From positions 1 to 21,087 of IMG/VR virus record IMGVR_UViG_3300033151_000479: 21,087 nucleotides of DNA; one strand, 5' to 3'. This document shows, piece after piece, positions 1 through 7,303 of this stretch. Origin of the DNA: a virus. The notes beneath the pieces were generated by a model. The model worked only from the letters and a program-made list of their open reading frames with translations, ran no database searches and had not been told where the DNA came from. A program made the translations under genes and the position numbers. The stretch's first letter is position 1. Each line of letters starts with the position of its first letter.

Positions 1-186
1 ACTTCTTTCAATTTTGCCGGGAATCCTGGTAATTCTGCTAACCCTGACCCAAACCCAAACCTTGATCCTAAAGAAGATCCTGATGATGACAAAGATAAGG
101 ACAAAGACAAAGATAAATCCAAGTTATTCAAGAAACGGTTTGAGGTGTTTATAAGTGGTCGGAACTCCAACTCAGGAACAGCTTGA
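1..186 (+). CDS. Portal protein, C-terminal end (partial)
   Basis: An open frame enters from the left edge and stops at TGA 184-186, giving 61 visible residues. They are Asn/Pro-rich, then a run of alternating Asp and Lys, then a basic end. Low-complexity acidic/basic tails like this are common at the C-terminus of phage portal proteins. The position, just upstream of small head genes and a Mu F/SPP1 gp7-like protein, is where a portal gene is expected. No conserved portal core is inside the window, so the identity rests on context. The other two forward frames here give either an early stop or an implausible peptide. The frame overlaps the next gene by 32 nt. Confidence 0.5.
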   Translation, partial: TSFNFAGNPGNSANPDPNPNLDPKEDPDDDKDKDKDKDKSKLFKKRFEVFISGRNSNSGTA

Positions 187-412
187 CGGTATTCGGTCAG
201 ATTCTACTCAATGGTCAGCTAAAGCCAAGCGTGTTTATGAAGTTGGCGAATCAGGCGAATCAACATCAGATAATGATGGCAATGTATCACAGAAATTTGT
301 TACCGACAGAAAAACTTACGAACTGCTTCAAGAGCTGGTAATCGAACTTAAGAAGGTCAACATACATCTTCAATCTATTACTGACGAAACAATAAACACG
401 GAGGACACATAA
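155..412 (+). CDS. Small head-module protein, unknown function
   Basis: This 85-residue protein is not recognised with certainty. The GTG start at 155 is supported by a GAGGTG ribosome site at 141-146, 8 nt upstream. The first half is polar and probably flexible (Ser, Gly, Asp-rich around residues 30-42). The second half (about residues 48-80) is a predicted amphipathic helix containing LLQELVIELKKVNIHLQ. Short helical proteins of this kind often lie next to portal genes in tailed-virus genomes. It overlaps the preceding portal frame by 32 nt and ends 3 nt before the next gene, so it is translationally coupled within the head operon. A virion or assembly role is inferred from position only. 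Confidence 0.6.
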   Translation: MVGTPTQEQLDGIRSDSTQWSAKAKRVYEVGESGESTSDNDGNVSQKFVTDRKTYELLQELVIELKKVNIHLQSITDETINTEDT

Positions 413-415
413 AAA

Positions 416-964
416 ATGATAATTGAAAATGGTGGAAGTGAAGGCGGATATAAAGCCAAGGTAAACAAGGAAGGTAAACTTGAAGTTTGCTCAATAACTA
501 AAGCGTTCCAGCTACATACCAACTGGGACAAAGGGCAATCTTTCAGTATGTTGATCGACAAGACACCGACTGCGGCAGGCGATTGTTTTGCATACCTAAA
601 GAATGATTCTGATGATGACCTACTCATATCTGCAATGAATCTTCAGGCAGCTACTGATGAAGTCATAGAAGTAAAGATAAATGATGAAGGTACGCCTGTA
701 GGCGGCACTGAGGTTATACCTGTGAACAGGAACGCTGGCAGTGGCAATGCTGCTGATGGAACTTACGAAACTGGGGTTGACATCACTGGACTTTCCGGCG
801 GCGACATTGTAGAATATATTGGTCTTGACGGTGCTACAGGGACAAAGAAGCATACATGGGAGTCTTTCATAATAATTCCTAAAGGTAGAACCTTGACATT
901 GTATGCCACTACTGGGGGCATCGCGATCAAAGGAAGCATAACTGGAGGATTTCACAATAAGTAG
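416..964 (+). CDS. Putative virion structural protein, beta-rich
   Basis: This is a 182-residue protein with no signal peptide or membrane segment. A GGAGG site at 400-404 lies 11 nt before the ATG. The N-terminus (GYKAKVNKEGKLEVCSI) has an 'alter-variable-data' hairpin motif seen in small virion proteins of many uncharacterised tailed viruses. The rest is predicted beta-sandwich, with strands such as DCFAYLKNDSDDDLLIS and SFIIIPKGRTLTLYA. Its N-terminus resembles that of the next gene (GLKADVVNEDENNALVVAT), so the two may share an attachment domain. A role as capsid decoration or a head-fibre component is inferred; no enzymatic motif is visible. Confidence 0.5.
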   Translation: MIIENGGSEGGYKAKVNKEGKLEVCSITKAFQLHTNWDKGQSFSMLIDKTPTAAGDCFAYLKNDSDDDLLISAMNLQAATDEVIEVKINDEGTPVGGTEVIPVNRNAGSGNAADGTYETGVDITGLSGGDIVEYIGLDGATGTKKHTWESFIIIPKGRTLTLYATTGGIAIKGSITGGFHNK

Positions 965-975
965 AGTTGTAGAAT

Positions 976-2064
976 ATGCCAGCAAAGACTAATATTGTAG
1001 GTAAAGATGGACTTAAGGCAGATGTGGTCAACGAAGATGAAAATAATGCCTTGGTAGTTGCTACAAGAGACTTGAAAACATTTAACAATAAGCCTCAGTT
1101 CTATCTTGATACTAATGGTTCTAAAGATATGAATGTTAATGTAACTTATGCTGGGACACCGGACAAAGTTCATGACGGCACTGATTCTGTCCTATGGACT
1201 GCTACAGCTATCACTGGTGCTGCAAGGTGGGACTTTGCTTCAACTGACCAAAATCACACACCTGCTGGAACTAAGAGCATCAAATCTACTGTAACAATCG
1301 GTGGTGATGTAATGCAGTTAGATAAAGGCAGCAACATTGACCTTAGCAATTACTCTGCAATCACTTGCTGGATATATATAACCAGCTGGTCAGTAGGTTC
1401 AAGGATAGATATGTATGGATGGACTGTTGGAGTTAGTCAGGTAGGAACTACTGTTGACATCAGTGAATATGTTGACATTGCAACTCTTAACACTTGGCAG
1501 AAGATTGCTATACCTTTAGGAGATTTTGGATTAGAGTCAGAAACTATTGATGCATTTAGGATAACTATTATTAAGGGCGTTCAAAATCCTGACTTCTACC
1601 TTGACGACATCCAAGTTGAAGAGACTGGCACACCTGTTGAGTTCACTATTGAGCCAAGGAAAGGTACTTGGCTATATATTAAAAGGTTCAGTATTACTAT
1701 AGTTGACGAGTATGATTCCACGCATGCAGACGGCACATTACCTCAGATACCTTACTTAGGATTCCTGGGGGTTAGCTCATTAGCCGTAGGCATATTAATA
1801 CAACGTATCCAGCTAGGCAAAGTATTGTTCCAAGCAACAATAAATAATTTAATAGATTTCATGGCATTAGCAGACATGAAGATAGTCAGTTCAGGCTTTG
1901 ATGGCACTAATACTTGGATAAAACTTAATCAAGAACTGGAAGTTCCGCTGTTGTTAAAATCAGAGAATAGTGATAAGCATAGGTATGTTATAAGGGATAA
2001 TATGAGCGGATTAAAAATACTCTGGGTAAATGTTGCTACTTATGAAGAAGTGAGGAAACTATAA
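976..2064 (+). CDS. Putative virion protein with inserted carbohydrate-binding-like beta-sandwich
   Basis: The protein has 362 residues. The N-terminal ~45 residues resemble the upstream protein's N-terminus. Roughly residues 65-215 read like a carbohydrate-binding jelly-roll: DLSNYSAITCWIYITSW, then NTWQKIAIPLGDF, then FYLDDIQVEE, a strand pattern typical of galactose-binding/CBM-like sandwiches. The C-terminal part (about 225-362) resumes a virion-like beta domain (GTWLYIKRFSITIVDEYD). There is no signal peptide, so it is made in the cytoplasm and probably assembled onto the particle. It starts 11 nt after the previous stop without a clear Shine-Dalgarno site, and ends 2 nt before the head morphogenesis gene. 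Sugar binding is inferred from fold resemblance. Confidence 0.5.
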   Translation: MPAKTNIVGKDGLKADVVNEDENNALVVATRDLKTFNNKPQFYLDTNGSKDMNVNVTYAGTPDKVHDGTDSVLWTATAITGAARWDFASTDQNHTPAGTKSIKSTVTIGGDVMQLDKGSNIDLSNYSAITCWIYITSWSVGSRIDMYGWTVGVSQVGTTVDISEYVDIATLNTWQKIAIPLGDFGLESETIDAFRITIIKGVQNPDFYLDDIQVEETGTPVEFTIEPRKGTWLYIKRFSITIVDEYDSTHADGTLPQIPYLGFLGVSSLAVGILIQRIQLGKVLFQATINNLIDFMALADMKIVSSGFDGTNTWIKLNQELEVPLLLKSENSDKHRYVIRDNMSGLKILWVNVATYEEVRKL

Positions 2065-2066
2065 AT

Positions 2067-3191
2067 ATGCTAAGACTCAGCTTCCCAGTATTCTGGGCAA
2101 AGAAGGAGCAGGACATGCACAGGTTTACTACTTTGCACTGCCTTGAAGAATCAGATAAGTTTACTTTTGTTTTCAAGAGCAGGGAAGAATGGGAATATTA
2201 CACAGTTATCATGCGTGAAGATATTGTTGCGTTCTCACAATATTCTGGCATGAGCATGGATGATACCATAGAACAGTTCAGGATAAATTATTGCAGTAAC
2301 ACTCTGCCGCTTGAACCAAGTGATACCAAAAAGATACCTGAACTTACTGGACCGGTTGATGAAGAAGATTACTATGAGGAAGGTGATGATGAGTACCTCA
2401 AGCTCAGCCTTAGCAAAGACCTCATAATTGATGCTGGAGAAGATATTGTCAAGGAGTCAAAAGATTACGGCGAATTTCTTACCAAGACTTTCGAGTACAT
2501 GGAGCGCAAAGTGTTGCTTGCTGTTGACAAGATAGGTCTTGACAAGAGTTATACTGTCGATAAGACTTTCGGCGATTTCATGCGTAATTTGTTCAATGTA
2601 GTCAACACTGCCAACTTTGCCAAGCATATAAAGAAGTTTATCAAGGCTGATCTGGTTACCGGTTTGGTCAGTGCGGAAAGCGAGCTAAATATGGATATTG
2701 GCTGGAATGAAGAGTATCAAGCTAAATTAAATGTGTTGAGTCAGCAACAACTTTCAGGGTATTTAATAAATGGTAAGCGTTGGTATGGAATCCGAGGCAC
2801 TTCAAAGGAAGTACAATCTAAGATTATTATGACTGTGCAAAATGGTATCAAAGAGCATAAGACTGTAACTGAGATTAAAGAGGCAATCAAAAAAGATTTT
2901 ACAGTATTTAGTGATTGGCGGGCTAATCTAATCTCAAGATGTGAGACAAACAGGATTTTGAATGAGGGGTTATTGACAGCTTATAAATCTAGTGAAATGG
3001 AAGGGGGTAAGATTGTTAAGGTTTCACTTGACCATAGAACTACACCTATGTGCAAAAGAATGCACGCAAAGTATGGTAATAATCCTATCCCCCTTGATGA
3101 AGAGTTCTTGGATGATGAAACTGGCAAATCTTTTATGACTCCAGGATTCCATTATATGTGCAGAACGAGGATAGCCTTCCGACCTTCTTAG
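2067..3191 (+). CDS. Head morphogenesis protein, Mu gpF / SPP1 gp7-like
   Basis: This is a 374-residue minor head protein. The C-terminus carries the signature of the Mu F/SPP1 gp7 family: DHRTTPMCKRMH (about residues 322-333), then GFHYMCRTRIAF (about 361-372), with conserved His323, Cys329, His333, His362 and Cys365. The middle (about 205-320) is mostly helical, as in the family. The first ~110 residues, ending in an acidic stretch DEEDYYEEGDDEY, look like a separate lineage-specific N-terminal region. In known phages this protein contacts the portal and a few copies enter the procapsid, with effects on assembly or DNA ejection. It starts 2 nt after the preceding stop and is followed directly by an HNH cassette. 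Confidence 0.85.
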   Translation: MLRLSFPVFWAKKEQDMHRFTTLHCLEESDKFTFVFKSREEWEYYTVIMREDIVAFSQYSGMSMDDTIEQFRINYCSNTLPLEPSDTKKIPELTGPVDEEDYYEEGDDEYLKLSLSKDLIIDAGEDIVKESKDYGEFLTKTFEYMERKVLLAVDKIGLDKSYTVDKTFGDFMRNLFNVVNTANFAKHIKKFIKADLVTGLVSAESELNMDIGWNEEYQAKLNVLSQQQLSGYLINGKRWYGIRGTSKEVQSKIIMTVQNGIKEHKTVTEIKEAIKKDFTVFSDWRANLISRCETNRILNEGLLTAYKSSEMEGGKIVKVSLDHRTTPMCKRMHAKYGNNPIPLDEEFLDDETGKSFMTPGFHYMCRTRIAFRPS

Positions 3192-3213
3192 AAAAATGTA
3201 GGGCAACAATCAT

Positions 3214-3221
3214 TTTATATA
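3214..3221 (+). promoter_or_regulatory. TATA box of the first HNH gene
   Basis: TTTATATA sits 23 nt before the ATG at 3245, and no Shine-Dalgarno site precedes that ATG. In archaea the TATA box lies about 25 bp upstream of the transcription start, so the transcript would begin at or next to the ATG (leaderless). The second HNH gene has the same octamer with 22-nt spacing. Confidence 0.6.
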
Positions 3222-3244
3222 TGAGTTCTAATTTCTATATTATT

Positions 3245-3820
3245 ATGGTTAGATATAAAAATGGCAAAATATTAAATTGTAAATATTGTAATAAAAAGTT
3301 CTATGCCTCACTTAGCGTATTAAGGAAAGGGAGGCAATATTGTTCTCAGAAATGTTTTAAAAAAGATAAGCCAGTGTGGAATAAAGGATTGACCAAACAT
3401 AATGATTCAAGAATGATGACTATTTCTAAAAAAGCAACCGCACAACTACACAGAGAATATGCTAATGGAACAAGAGATAAATCTGCAATAATCAAGAAAG
3501 CAATTGAGGCAAGAATGAAACAAGGATTAAAAAAGTTCAAGACCAACCCCTCATTTATGATTAATTCGGAAGGATACTTAAAAATATATATTCCAGTTTT
3601 AATAGGTCATGGTTGGCAGTTCTATCATCATTATGTTTGGGAACAAGCAGGTAAATCAATTCCTAACGGTTACATTTTGCATCATATTAATGGAAACAAA
3701 GTAGATAATAGGATTGAGAATTTACAATTAATGAATCGAAGTGAACATATCTCTTTACATTCTAAGGGAAAGAAATATGTAAATGGAAAACGAGAGGAAT
3801 GCAAGCAGAATTTACCATAA
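3245..3820 (+). CDS. HNH homing-type endonuclease (first copy)
   Basis: This 191-residue protein has an N-terminal Cys4 zinc ribbon (Cys12, Cys15, Cys33, Cys37), a basic middle and a C-terminal HNH nuclease core. The core shows HHYVWEQAG (128-136), the metal and catalytic pair His146-His147 in YILHHINGNKVDN, and the helix IENLQLMNRSEH, typical of phage group HNH nucleases. The start at 3245 is chosen because TTTATATA lies 23 nt upstream (leaderless). The open frame extends back to 3158 inside the head morphogenesis gene, but that part is not nuclease-like. Its sequence is visibly more A+T-rich than the neighbours, consistent with a mobile insertion. It interrupts no gene and probably nicks cognate DNA lacking the insertion to spread itself. 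Confidence 0.85.
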   Translation: MVRYKNGKILNCKYCNKKFYASLSVLRKGRQYCSQKCFKKDKPVWNKGLTKHNDSRMMTISKKATAQLHREYANGTRDKSAIIKKAIEARMKQGLKKFKTNPSFMINSEGYLKIYIPVLIGHGWQFYHHYVWEQAGKSIPNGYILHHINGNKVDNRIENLQLMNRSEHISLHSKGKKYVNGKREECKQNLP

Positions 3821-3844
3821 ATAAAGTTAGGATTTAAATAAACT
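3820..3844 (+). promoter_or_regulatory. Capsid-operon promoter (25-bp element, copy A)
   Basis: This 25-bp sequence, core GTTAGGATTTAAATAAACT, is identical to one at 15766-15790. It contains a TATA-like TTTAAATA at 3833-3840 with a purine-rich block just upstream where the archaeal BRE lies. The protease ATG is 23 nt after the box and lacks a Shine-Dalgarno site, so transcription probably starts at the ATG. The element overlaps the last base of the HNH stop codon. Confidence 0.7.
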
Positions 3845-3863
3845 GTAATTCTTAATCCATAAT

Positions 3864-4730
3864 ATGACTACTAAATCTACGCATGAAACTAACATTGAAC
3901 TGTTTGCCCCAGTCTTGAAAGAAGCTAAAGGCAAATATATAGCAGTCCTTTCTGACACTTCTATTGATAGAGATGGTGAAAGGGTAGGCAAGTCTGCGCT
4001 CAAGAAAATAGTTGCAGAAGGTGGGTACATTGCTGCACTAATGGATCACGAAAACAAAATCCTTAACCAGGTTGCGCAGTGGACTAACATGCGCCTGACA
4101 GAATCAGAAGGTAACGTGGCACTCATTGCAGAACCGAAATTCTTTAAATCAAATCCTAACGCAGTCATTATCCAGAACATGCTTAACGAAGGTGCAGAGT
4201 TAGGCATATCAATAGGAGCTATTGTAAAAGAGTACGAAGACGAGAAAATAGAAGGAAAATCTATGAGGACGTTCACAAATCTCGATTTGCTAGAAGCGTC
4301 TTTTGTGGCAATTCCAAGTAATCGTCATGGTCGAGCTATGCTTGCTATGGCAAAATCATTTAATAAAAAAACAGGGGTGCAAACCATGGATAATGAATTT
4401 ACGCAGAAGGACATTGACCTTGCTGTGGAAAAGAAAGAAAGTGAGTTTAAGAAACAGTTAGGGACAAAAGATTCTGAGATTGCTAAACTGAAAAAAGATG
4501 TAGAAGAGGCAAAAGAAGAGTCTGACAAAGCAGAATCTGAAGCAAAAGAAAAGGTTGACGAAGCTGAAGCAAAGACTGAGGAAGCAGAGAAAGAAGCTGA
4601 AAAGAAAGTTAAAGCAGCAGAGAAATCTTCACTTGAAAAACAGAAGATAGCTGACGAAGCTGTTGAAAAGGAGAAAGAGACAGCAGAGAAATCGTTTGAG
4701 GCTGGCAATCTGCCGATCATGCAGATGTAA
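3864..4730 (+). CDS. Prohead protease (HK97 family, U35) fused to scaffold domain
   Basis: The protein has 288 residues. Residues 1-165 form a capsid maturation protease of the HK97/herpes assemblin type: catalytic His62 in LMDHENKI, Ser116 in ELGISIGA, and the conserved strand LLEASFVAIPSN (142-153). Residues 176-275 are an uninterrupted Lys/Glu/Ala coiled coil, as in scaffolding domains, ending in a short hydrophobic tail (LPIMQM) that may bind the capsid protein. The protease would cleave scaffold inside the procapsid. The ATG lies 23 nt after a TATA-like box without a Shine-Dalgarno site, so a leaderless start is favoured. An internal in-frame ATG at 4386 probably yields a free scaffold. 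The major capsid gene follows 54 nt later. Confidence 0.88.
   Translation: MTTKSTHETNIELFAPVLKEAKGKYIAVLSDTSIDRDGERVGKSALKKIVAEGGYIAALMDHENKILNQVAQWTNMRLTESEGNVALIAEPKFFKSNPNAVIIQNMLNEGAELGISIGAIVKEYEDEKIEGKSMRTFTNLDLLEASFVAIPSNRHGRAMLAMAKSFNKKTGVQTMDNEFTQKDIDLAVEKKESEFKKQLGTKDSEIAKLKKDVEEAKEESDKAESEAKEKVDEAEAKTEEAEKEAEKKVKAAEKSSLEKQKIADEAVEKEKETAEKSFEAGNLPIMQM
4386..4730 (+). CDS. Nested in-frame scaffold protein
   Basis: Met175 of the protease-scaffold protein is encoded by ATG 4386-4388. It is preceded by AGGGGTG at 4373-4379, 6 nt upstream, a strong ribosome site in the middle of a coding frame. Initiation here would give a 114-residue protein (MDNEFTQKDIDL...) consisting of the coiled coil alone. 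Nested scaffolds sharing the C-terminus of the protease are known in lambda (C/Nu3) and other tailed phages. The start sits at the domain boundary, just after the protease core, which supports functional use. Not proven: it needs protein evidence. Confidence 0.6.
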   Translation: MDNEFTQKDIDLAVEKKESEFKKQLGTKDSEIAKLKKDVEEAKEESDKAESEAKEKVDEAEAKTEEAEKEAEKKVKAAEKSSLEKQKIADEAVEKEKETAEKSFEAGNLPIMQM

Positions 4731-4784
4731 GGATTTGAGCTGACTTTCAACAACCAAAAAATCAGGAAAAAGAGGTACAATTAA

Positions 4785-5840
4785 ATGAAAGCAATATTCA
4801 AAGACCGTGAGACAGGATTCAGTGAAGAGCTTTGCAGGTCAAGGTTTAATGCTGGTCACATCGGCAAAGATTCTTTTGGAGGTTACTCCAAGGAATACTA
4901 CAATCCTTTCACAAGGGTTGACAACAGAATGGAAATAGCTAAGGCAACTTACGCTATCAATAAGGTGTCAATAGATTCGCAGACTGGGGGCGCAGGTACA
5001 GCAGGGACAGCACTTATCCCAGTATATCCCGACCCATCAATCGTTGACAGGACATCAAGAGAGTTACCGTTCAGGAACATTGTTCCAAGGCGTGCATGCA
5101 AAGGTATGACCTATGATTACATCCCTTTGACAGCCAAAGGTGGCGCATTCTGGGCAGGAGAAAACACAGCACTTAACGCAGTTGAAGATACTTACGATAG
5201 AGTCTCTGTTGCAATCAAGTTCTTGTATGCTAAGGGCAGCATCTCAGGACCGGCAATTGCAGGCATGCGTGGATTCATTGACCCGACACAGTTGGACTTG
5301 TCTGTCAAGACTATCTCCATCTATGAAGCTGAAGAAGATGCGCTTATCAACGGCGACACTTCAACAACTGTCTATGAACCTAATGGCATGATCAAACAGA
5401 TCACAACCAATACAACTGACAGAAGCGGCGGTTTGCCTACACTTCCTTTAATTAGGGCAGAGCTGGCAACAACATTCAATGCTAACGGTAACGTGAACCT
5501 TGCAATAACTGATGCAACAACTCATAACTACATCAAAGGACTTCTTCAGGATTTCCAGAGGAACATTAACCCATCCAAGGAAATGTTGGGTTTCGGTATC
5601 CCGGGAGCTTTCGAGTTTGATGATGTAATGTTCATCAGGGACAGGTACATGCCAACAGCTGCAAACAGCAAAAGGATACTTTTCCTTGACATGAGGTACA
5701 TCTTTATGGGTGTCTTACAGGACTTGACCTACGAAGAGAAGTACACGGACATGGACGGCGAAGTTTACATGCTTAAGGAATATGTAACGATAGTTAACAC
5801 ATTTGAGGCAAGCTGTTCTCAGATGTATGGCATTGCGTAA
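4785..5840 (+). CDS. Major capsid protein, HK97 fold
   Basis: This is a 351-residue protein, a usual length for HK97-fold capsid proteins without a fused delta domain. GAGGT at 4772-4776 is 8 nt before the ATG. Residues 1-60 form a polar N-arm. Then GTAGTALIPVYPDPSIVDRT (71-90) and FRNIVPRRACKGMTYDYIPLT mark the transition into the P-domain, and AFWAGENTALN (121-131) matches the family's E-loop/P-domain region. The C-terminal part (YVTIVNTFEASCSQMYGIA) is the usual P-domain end strand. It follows the protease-scaffold gene in classic capsid-operon order. The base composition is relatively balanced and the codons look chosen for high expression (many AAC, GAC, ATC), as expected for the most abundant virion protein. 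Confidence 0.9.
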   Translation: MKAIFKDRETGFSEELCRSRFNAGHIGKDSFGGYSKEYYNPFTRVDNRMEIAKATYAINKVSIDSQTGGAGTAGTALIPVYPDPSIVDRTSRELPFRNIVPRRACKGMTYDYIPLTAKGGAFWAGENTALNAVEDTYDRVSVAIKFLYAKGSISGPAIAGMRGFIDPTQLDLSVKTISIYEAEEDALINGDTSTTVYEPNGMIKQITTNTTDRSGGLPTLPLIRAELATTFNANGNVNLAITDATTHNYIKGLLQDFQRNINPSKEMLGFGIPGAFEFDDVMFIRDRYMPTAANSKRILFLDMRYIFMGVLQDLTYEEKYTDMDGEVYMLKEYVTIVNTFEASCSQMYGIA

Positions 5841-5864
5841 ATGCTGGGAGGATAATGATACAAA

Positions 5865-6143
5865 ATGACAGACATTGTAGAAACATTCAGGAAAGCAGGC
5901 TGGTGCGGTGATTTGAAAATAGTTACCATCCAGACCAGTGCAGCTGCTGCATCAGGTCACACAGTTGACTTCAACACTGACGCAACTGACGGTAAGGGTA
6001 TGGTATTCACCGAGATACTGAATACTTTGCTACAGGATGATGTAGGTGCTGACAAGGATGGAACTTTTGATCCAGCCACAGGCATATACACTTTTGGAAC
6101 CATTACAACAGGAATCCATAACCTGACCGTTATCGGCTATTAA
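5865..6143 (+). CDS. Small beta-rich protein after capsid gene, decoration candidate
   Basis: This 92-residue protein is not recognised by family. GGGAGG at 5846-5851 lies 13 nt before the ATG, a long spacing. After a short N-terminal helix (MTDIVETFRKAGWCGDLK) the sequence is predicted all-beta, ending in GTITTGIHNLTVIGY. It is co-transcribed with the major capsid gene (24-nt gap) and is the last gene before a terminator hairpin that overlaps its stop codon. Small beta proteins in this slot are often capsid cement or decoration proteins. That role is inferred from position, size and fold class. Confidence 0.5.
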   Translation: MTDIVETFRKAGWCGDLKIVTIQTSAAAASGHTVDFNTDATDGKGMVFTEILNTLLQDDVGADKDGTFDPATGIYTFGTITTGIHNLTVIGY

Positions 6144-6160
6144 TCATAGCCAAACTTTTT
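6135..6160 (+). terminator. Hairpin plus T-run terminator of the capsid operon
   Basis: GGCTAT (6135-6140) pairs perfectly with ATAGCC (6146-6151) around a 5-nt loop. The sequence continues into CAAACTTTTTTATTTATTTT. The stem includes the last codons and the stop TAA (6141-6143) lies in the loop. T-rich tracts end transcription in archaea; the hairpin may help or may protect the 3' end. Confidence 0.6.
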
Positions 6161-6166
6161 TATTTA

Positions 6167-6269
6167 TTTTAAATTAGTAATGACTGTATCAGACTGACCA
6201 GGGACGGTCTGGTGAAAAGCACTCTAAAAACTTTAGAGGGGCAAACGTGTCCTTGGGGAGACAATTAAA
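6167..6269 (+). promoter_or_regulatory. Possible promoter and structured leader of the beta-helix gene
   Basis: TTTTAAAT (6167-6174) directly follows the capsid-operon terminator and is a candidate TATA box, which would put a start near 6197. The leader then has a perfect 7-bp hairpin, CTCTAAA (6222-6228) with TTTAGAG (6232-6238). Around 6190-6213 there are two mutually exclusive 5-bp pairings (CAGAC/GTCTG and ACCAG/CTGGT). A near-perfect stem at 6247-6262 covers part of the GGGGAG ribosome site (6255-6260). The promoter is weakly supported; the hairpins are directly visible. Confidence 0.4.
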
Positions 6270-7223
6270 ATGGCAGGAACAGGATTTAGGACAAGTCCAG
6301 TAGGAGGTATCGCTGCGCCACCTTACACTAACGGACCTTACACATTCAGCGAGCATATAACATTCACGGGAGGAGTTGGAGGAGTTGGATCTTTCCTTAC
6401 CAAAGATTCAGATATATGGTATGTTGATTCTGGTAAAACTGCCCCTGCTGCTAGCGGTGACGGTAAATCACCTCAGACCGCATTTTTGACTATTGCTGAG
6501 GCTCTGACTGCTGCTGGTGATGGAGATTCGATTTATGTTGGTCCAGGAGATTATGAAATCTCTGCTGCTCTTGCAGTAACTAACAGCAACCTAAAAATCA
6601 TTGGACCTAACAAGAGCTGCAATGATTATTCTGCACTGATATATTCTGATGCTGCTATGACTTTGATGACAATTGATGCAAACAATGTTTCAGTTGTTGG
6701 ACTTGGTTTTAGCACAGTCGGAGGTAATGGCAACGGAATATCTATTGCCGGAACTACAACCAGCTATAAAGTTTATATTGCAGGATGTAGATTTGATGGA
6801 TATGGTAAAACTGGCACAGGAGTATTTTGTGATGCAACCCAGGACAGTCCTGACTTGGTAGTTGAGAACTGTCTGTTCAGAGAATGGAGCGCAGCAGCAA
6901 TTAATCATAATGCAACCAGAGCCATGTATAGAGGAAACCTGATCAATGTTAAGGCTGGCGGAATTGGGATTGATTGCACACCCACTGGAGCCAACAGACC
7001 GGATAGTTGGATAATTGATAACTATATCCTTGGCAGCAATTCAACAGATACAGGCATAAAGATAGCTTCAACTGAACCTACTGACGGAACTTTGCTTGTG
7101 GCAAACAATGTCGTAACAAACTGCAACCTTAACATCACTCAGGATAAATCCGATGCAGGCGTTGTAAACAATGGAACATACGGTGACGGTGCTGCGCTTG
7201 TTCAGGTTGATCCAAACGCATAA
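6270..7223 (+). CDS. Right-handed beta-helix (pectate-lyase-like) virion protein
   Basis: The protein has 317 residues. Residues 49-113 show the start of a parallel beta-helix: DIWYVDSGKTA, then PQTAFLTIAEALTAAGDGDS, then IYVGPGDYEIS and LKIIGPN, the arrangement of phage beta-helix proteins with a 'Dxx..Ta..AixaA..GDtI.V.pG.Y' opening. Later coils follow (VSVVGLGF, KVYIAGCRFDG, DLVVENCLFREW, LLVANNVVTNCN). No clear catalytic set or signal peptide is seen. GGGGAG at 6255-6260 precedes the ATG by 9 nt. In tailed viruses such helices form spikes or decoration fibres that touch glycans; placement right after the capsid operon suggests a head-associated or particle-surface protein. Enzyme activity cannot be claimed. 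Confidence 0.7.
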   Translation: MAGTGFRTSPVGGIAAPPYTNGPYTFSEHITFTGGVGGVGSFLTKDSDIWYVDSGKTAPAASGDGKSPQTAFLTIAEALTAAGDGDSIYVGPGDYEISAALAVTNSNLKIIGPNKSCNDYSALIYSDAAMTLMTIDANNVSVVGLGFSTVGGNGNGISIAGTTTSYKVYIAGCRFDGYGKTGTGVFCDATQDSPDLVVENCLFREWSAAAINHNATRAMYRGNLINVKAGGIGIDCTPTGANRPDSWIIDNYILGSNSTDTGIKIASTEPTDGTLLVANNVVTNCNLNITQDKSDAGVVNNGTYGDGAALVQVDPNA

Positions 7224-7224
7224 A

Positions 7225-7303
7225 CATAATTTATTTTTATTATTAAATTGTCTGAAAACCTTGACGGAACAGACTTAAATCAAGCAAGGAGGAATAAAGA
7301 AAA
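7225..7303 (+). other. Intergenic T-rich spacer before the beta-sandwich gene
   Basis: A T-rich tract (ATTTATTTTTATT, 7229-7241) follows the beta-helix stop and could end transcription. ATTAAATT (7242-7249) is a possible TATA box. A weak 5-bp pairing joins GTCTG 7250-7254 and CAGAC 7270-7274. AAGGAGG (7286-7292) is a strong ribosome site 11 nt before the ATG at 7304. Only the ribosome site is well supported. Confidence 0.4.

Noticed and set aside
3196-3201. ATG directly after the head morphogenesis stop as an orphan start like the one at 14159
   Set aside because: It is followed at once by TAG and has no Shine-Dalgarno site, so it gives no evidence for a displaced gene.
3158-3244. Upstream extension of the first HNH frame into the head morphogenesis gene
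   Set aside because: The extra residues are not nuclease-like and the TATA box to ATG distance fits a start at 3245.
4325-4780. 151-codon minus-strand open frame opposite the scaffold coiled coil
   Set aside because: It is the mirror of a Lys/Glu/Ala-rich plus-strand gene, giving a Ser/Phe-rich low-complexity product without a ribosome site.
7250-7274. GTCTG/CAGAC pairing as a regulatory hairpin
   Set aside because: The stem is only 5 bp with a 15-nt loop and does not extend; it is likely chance.
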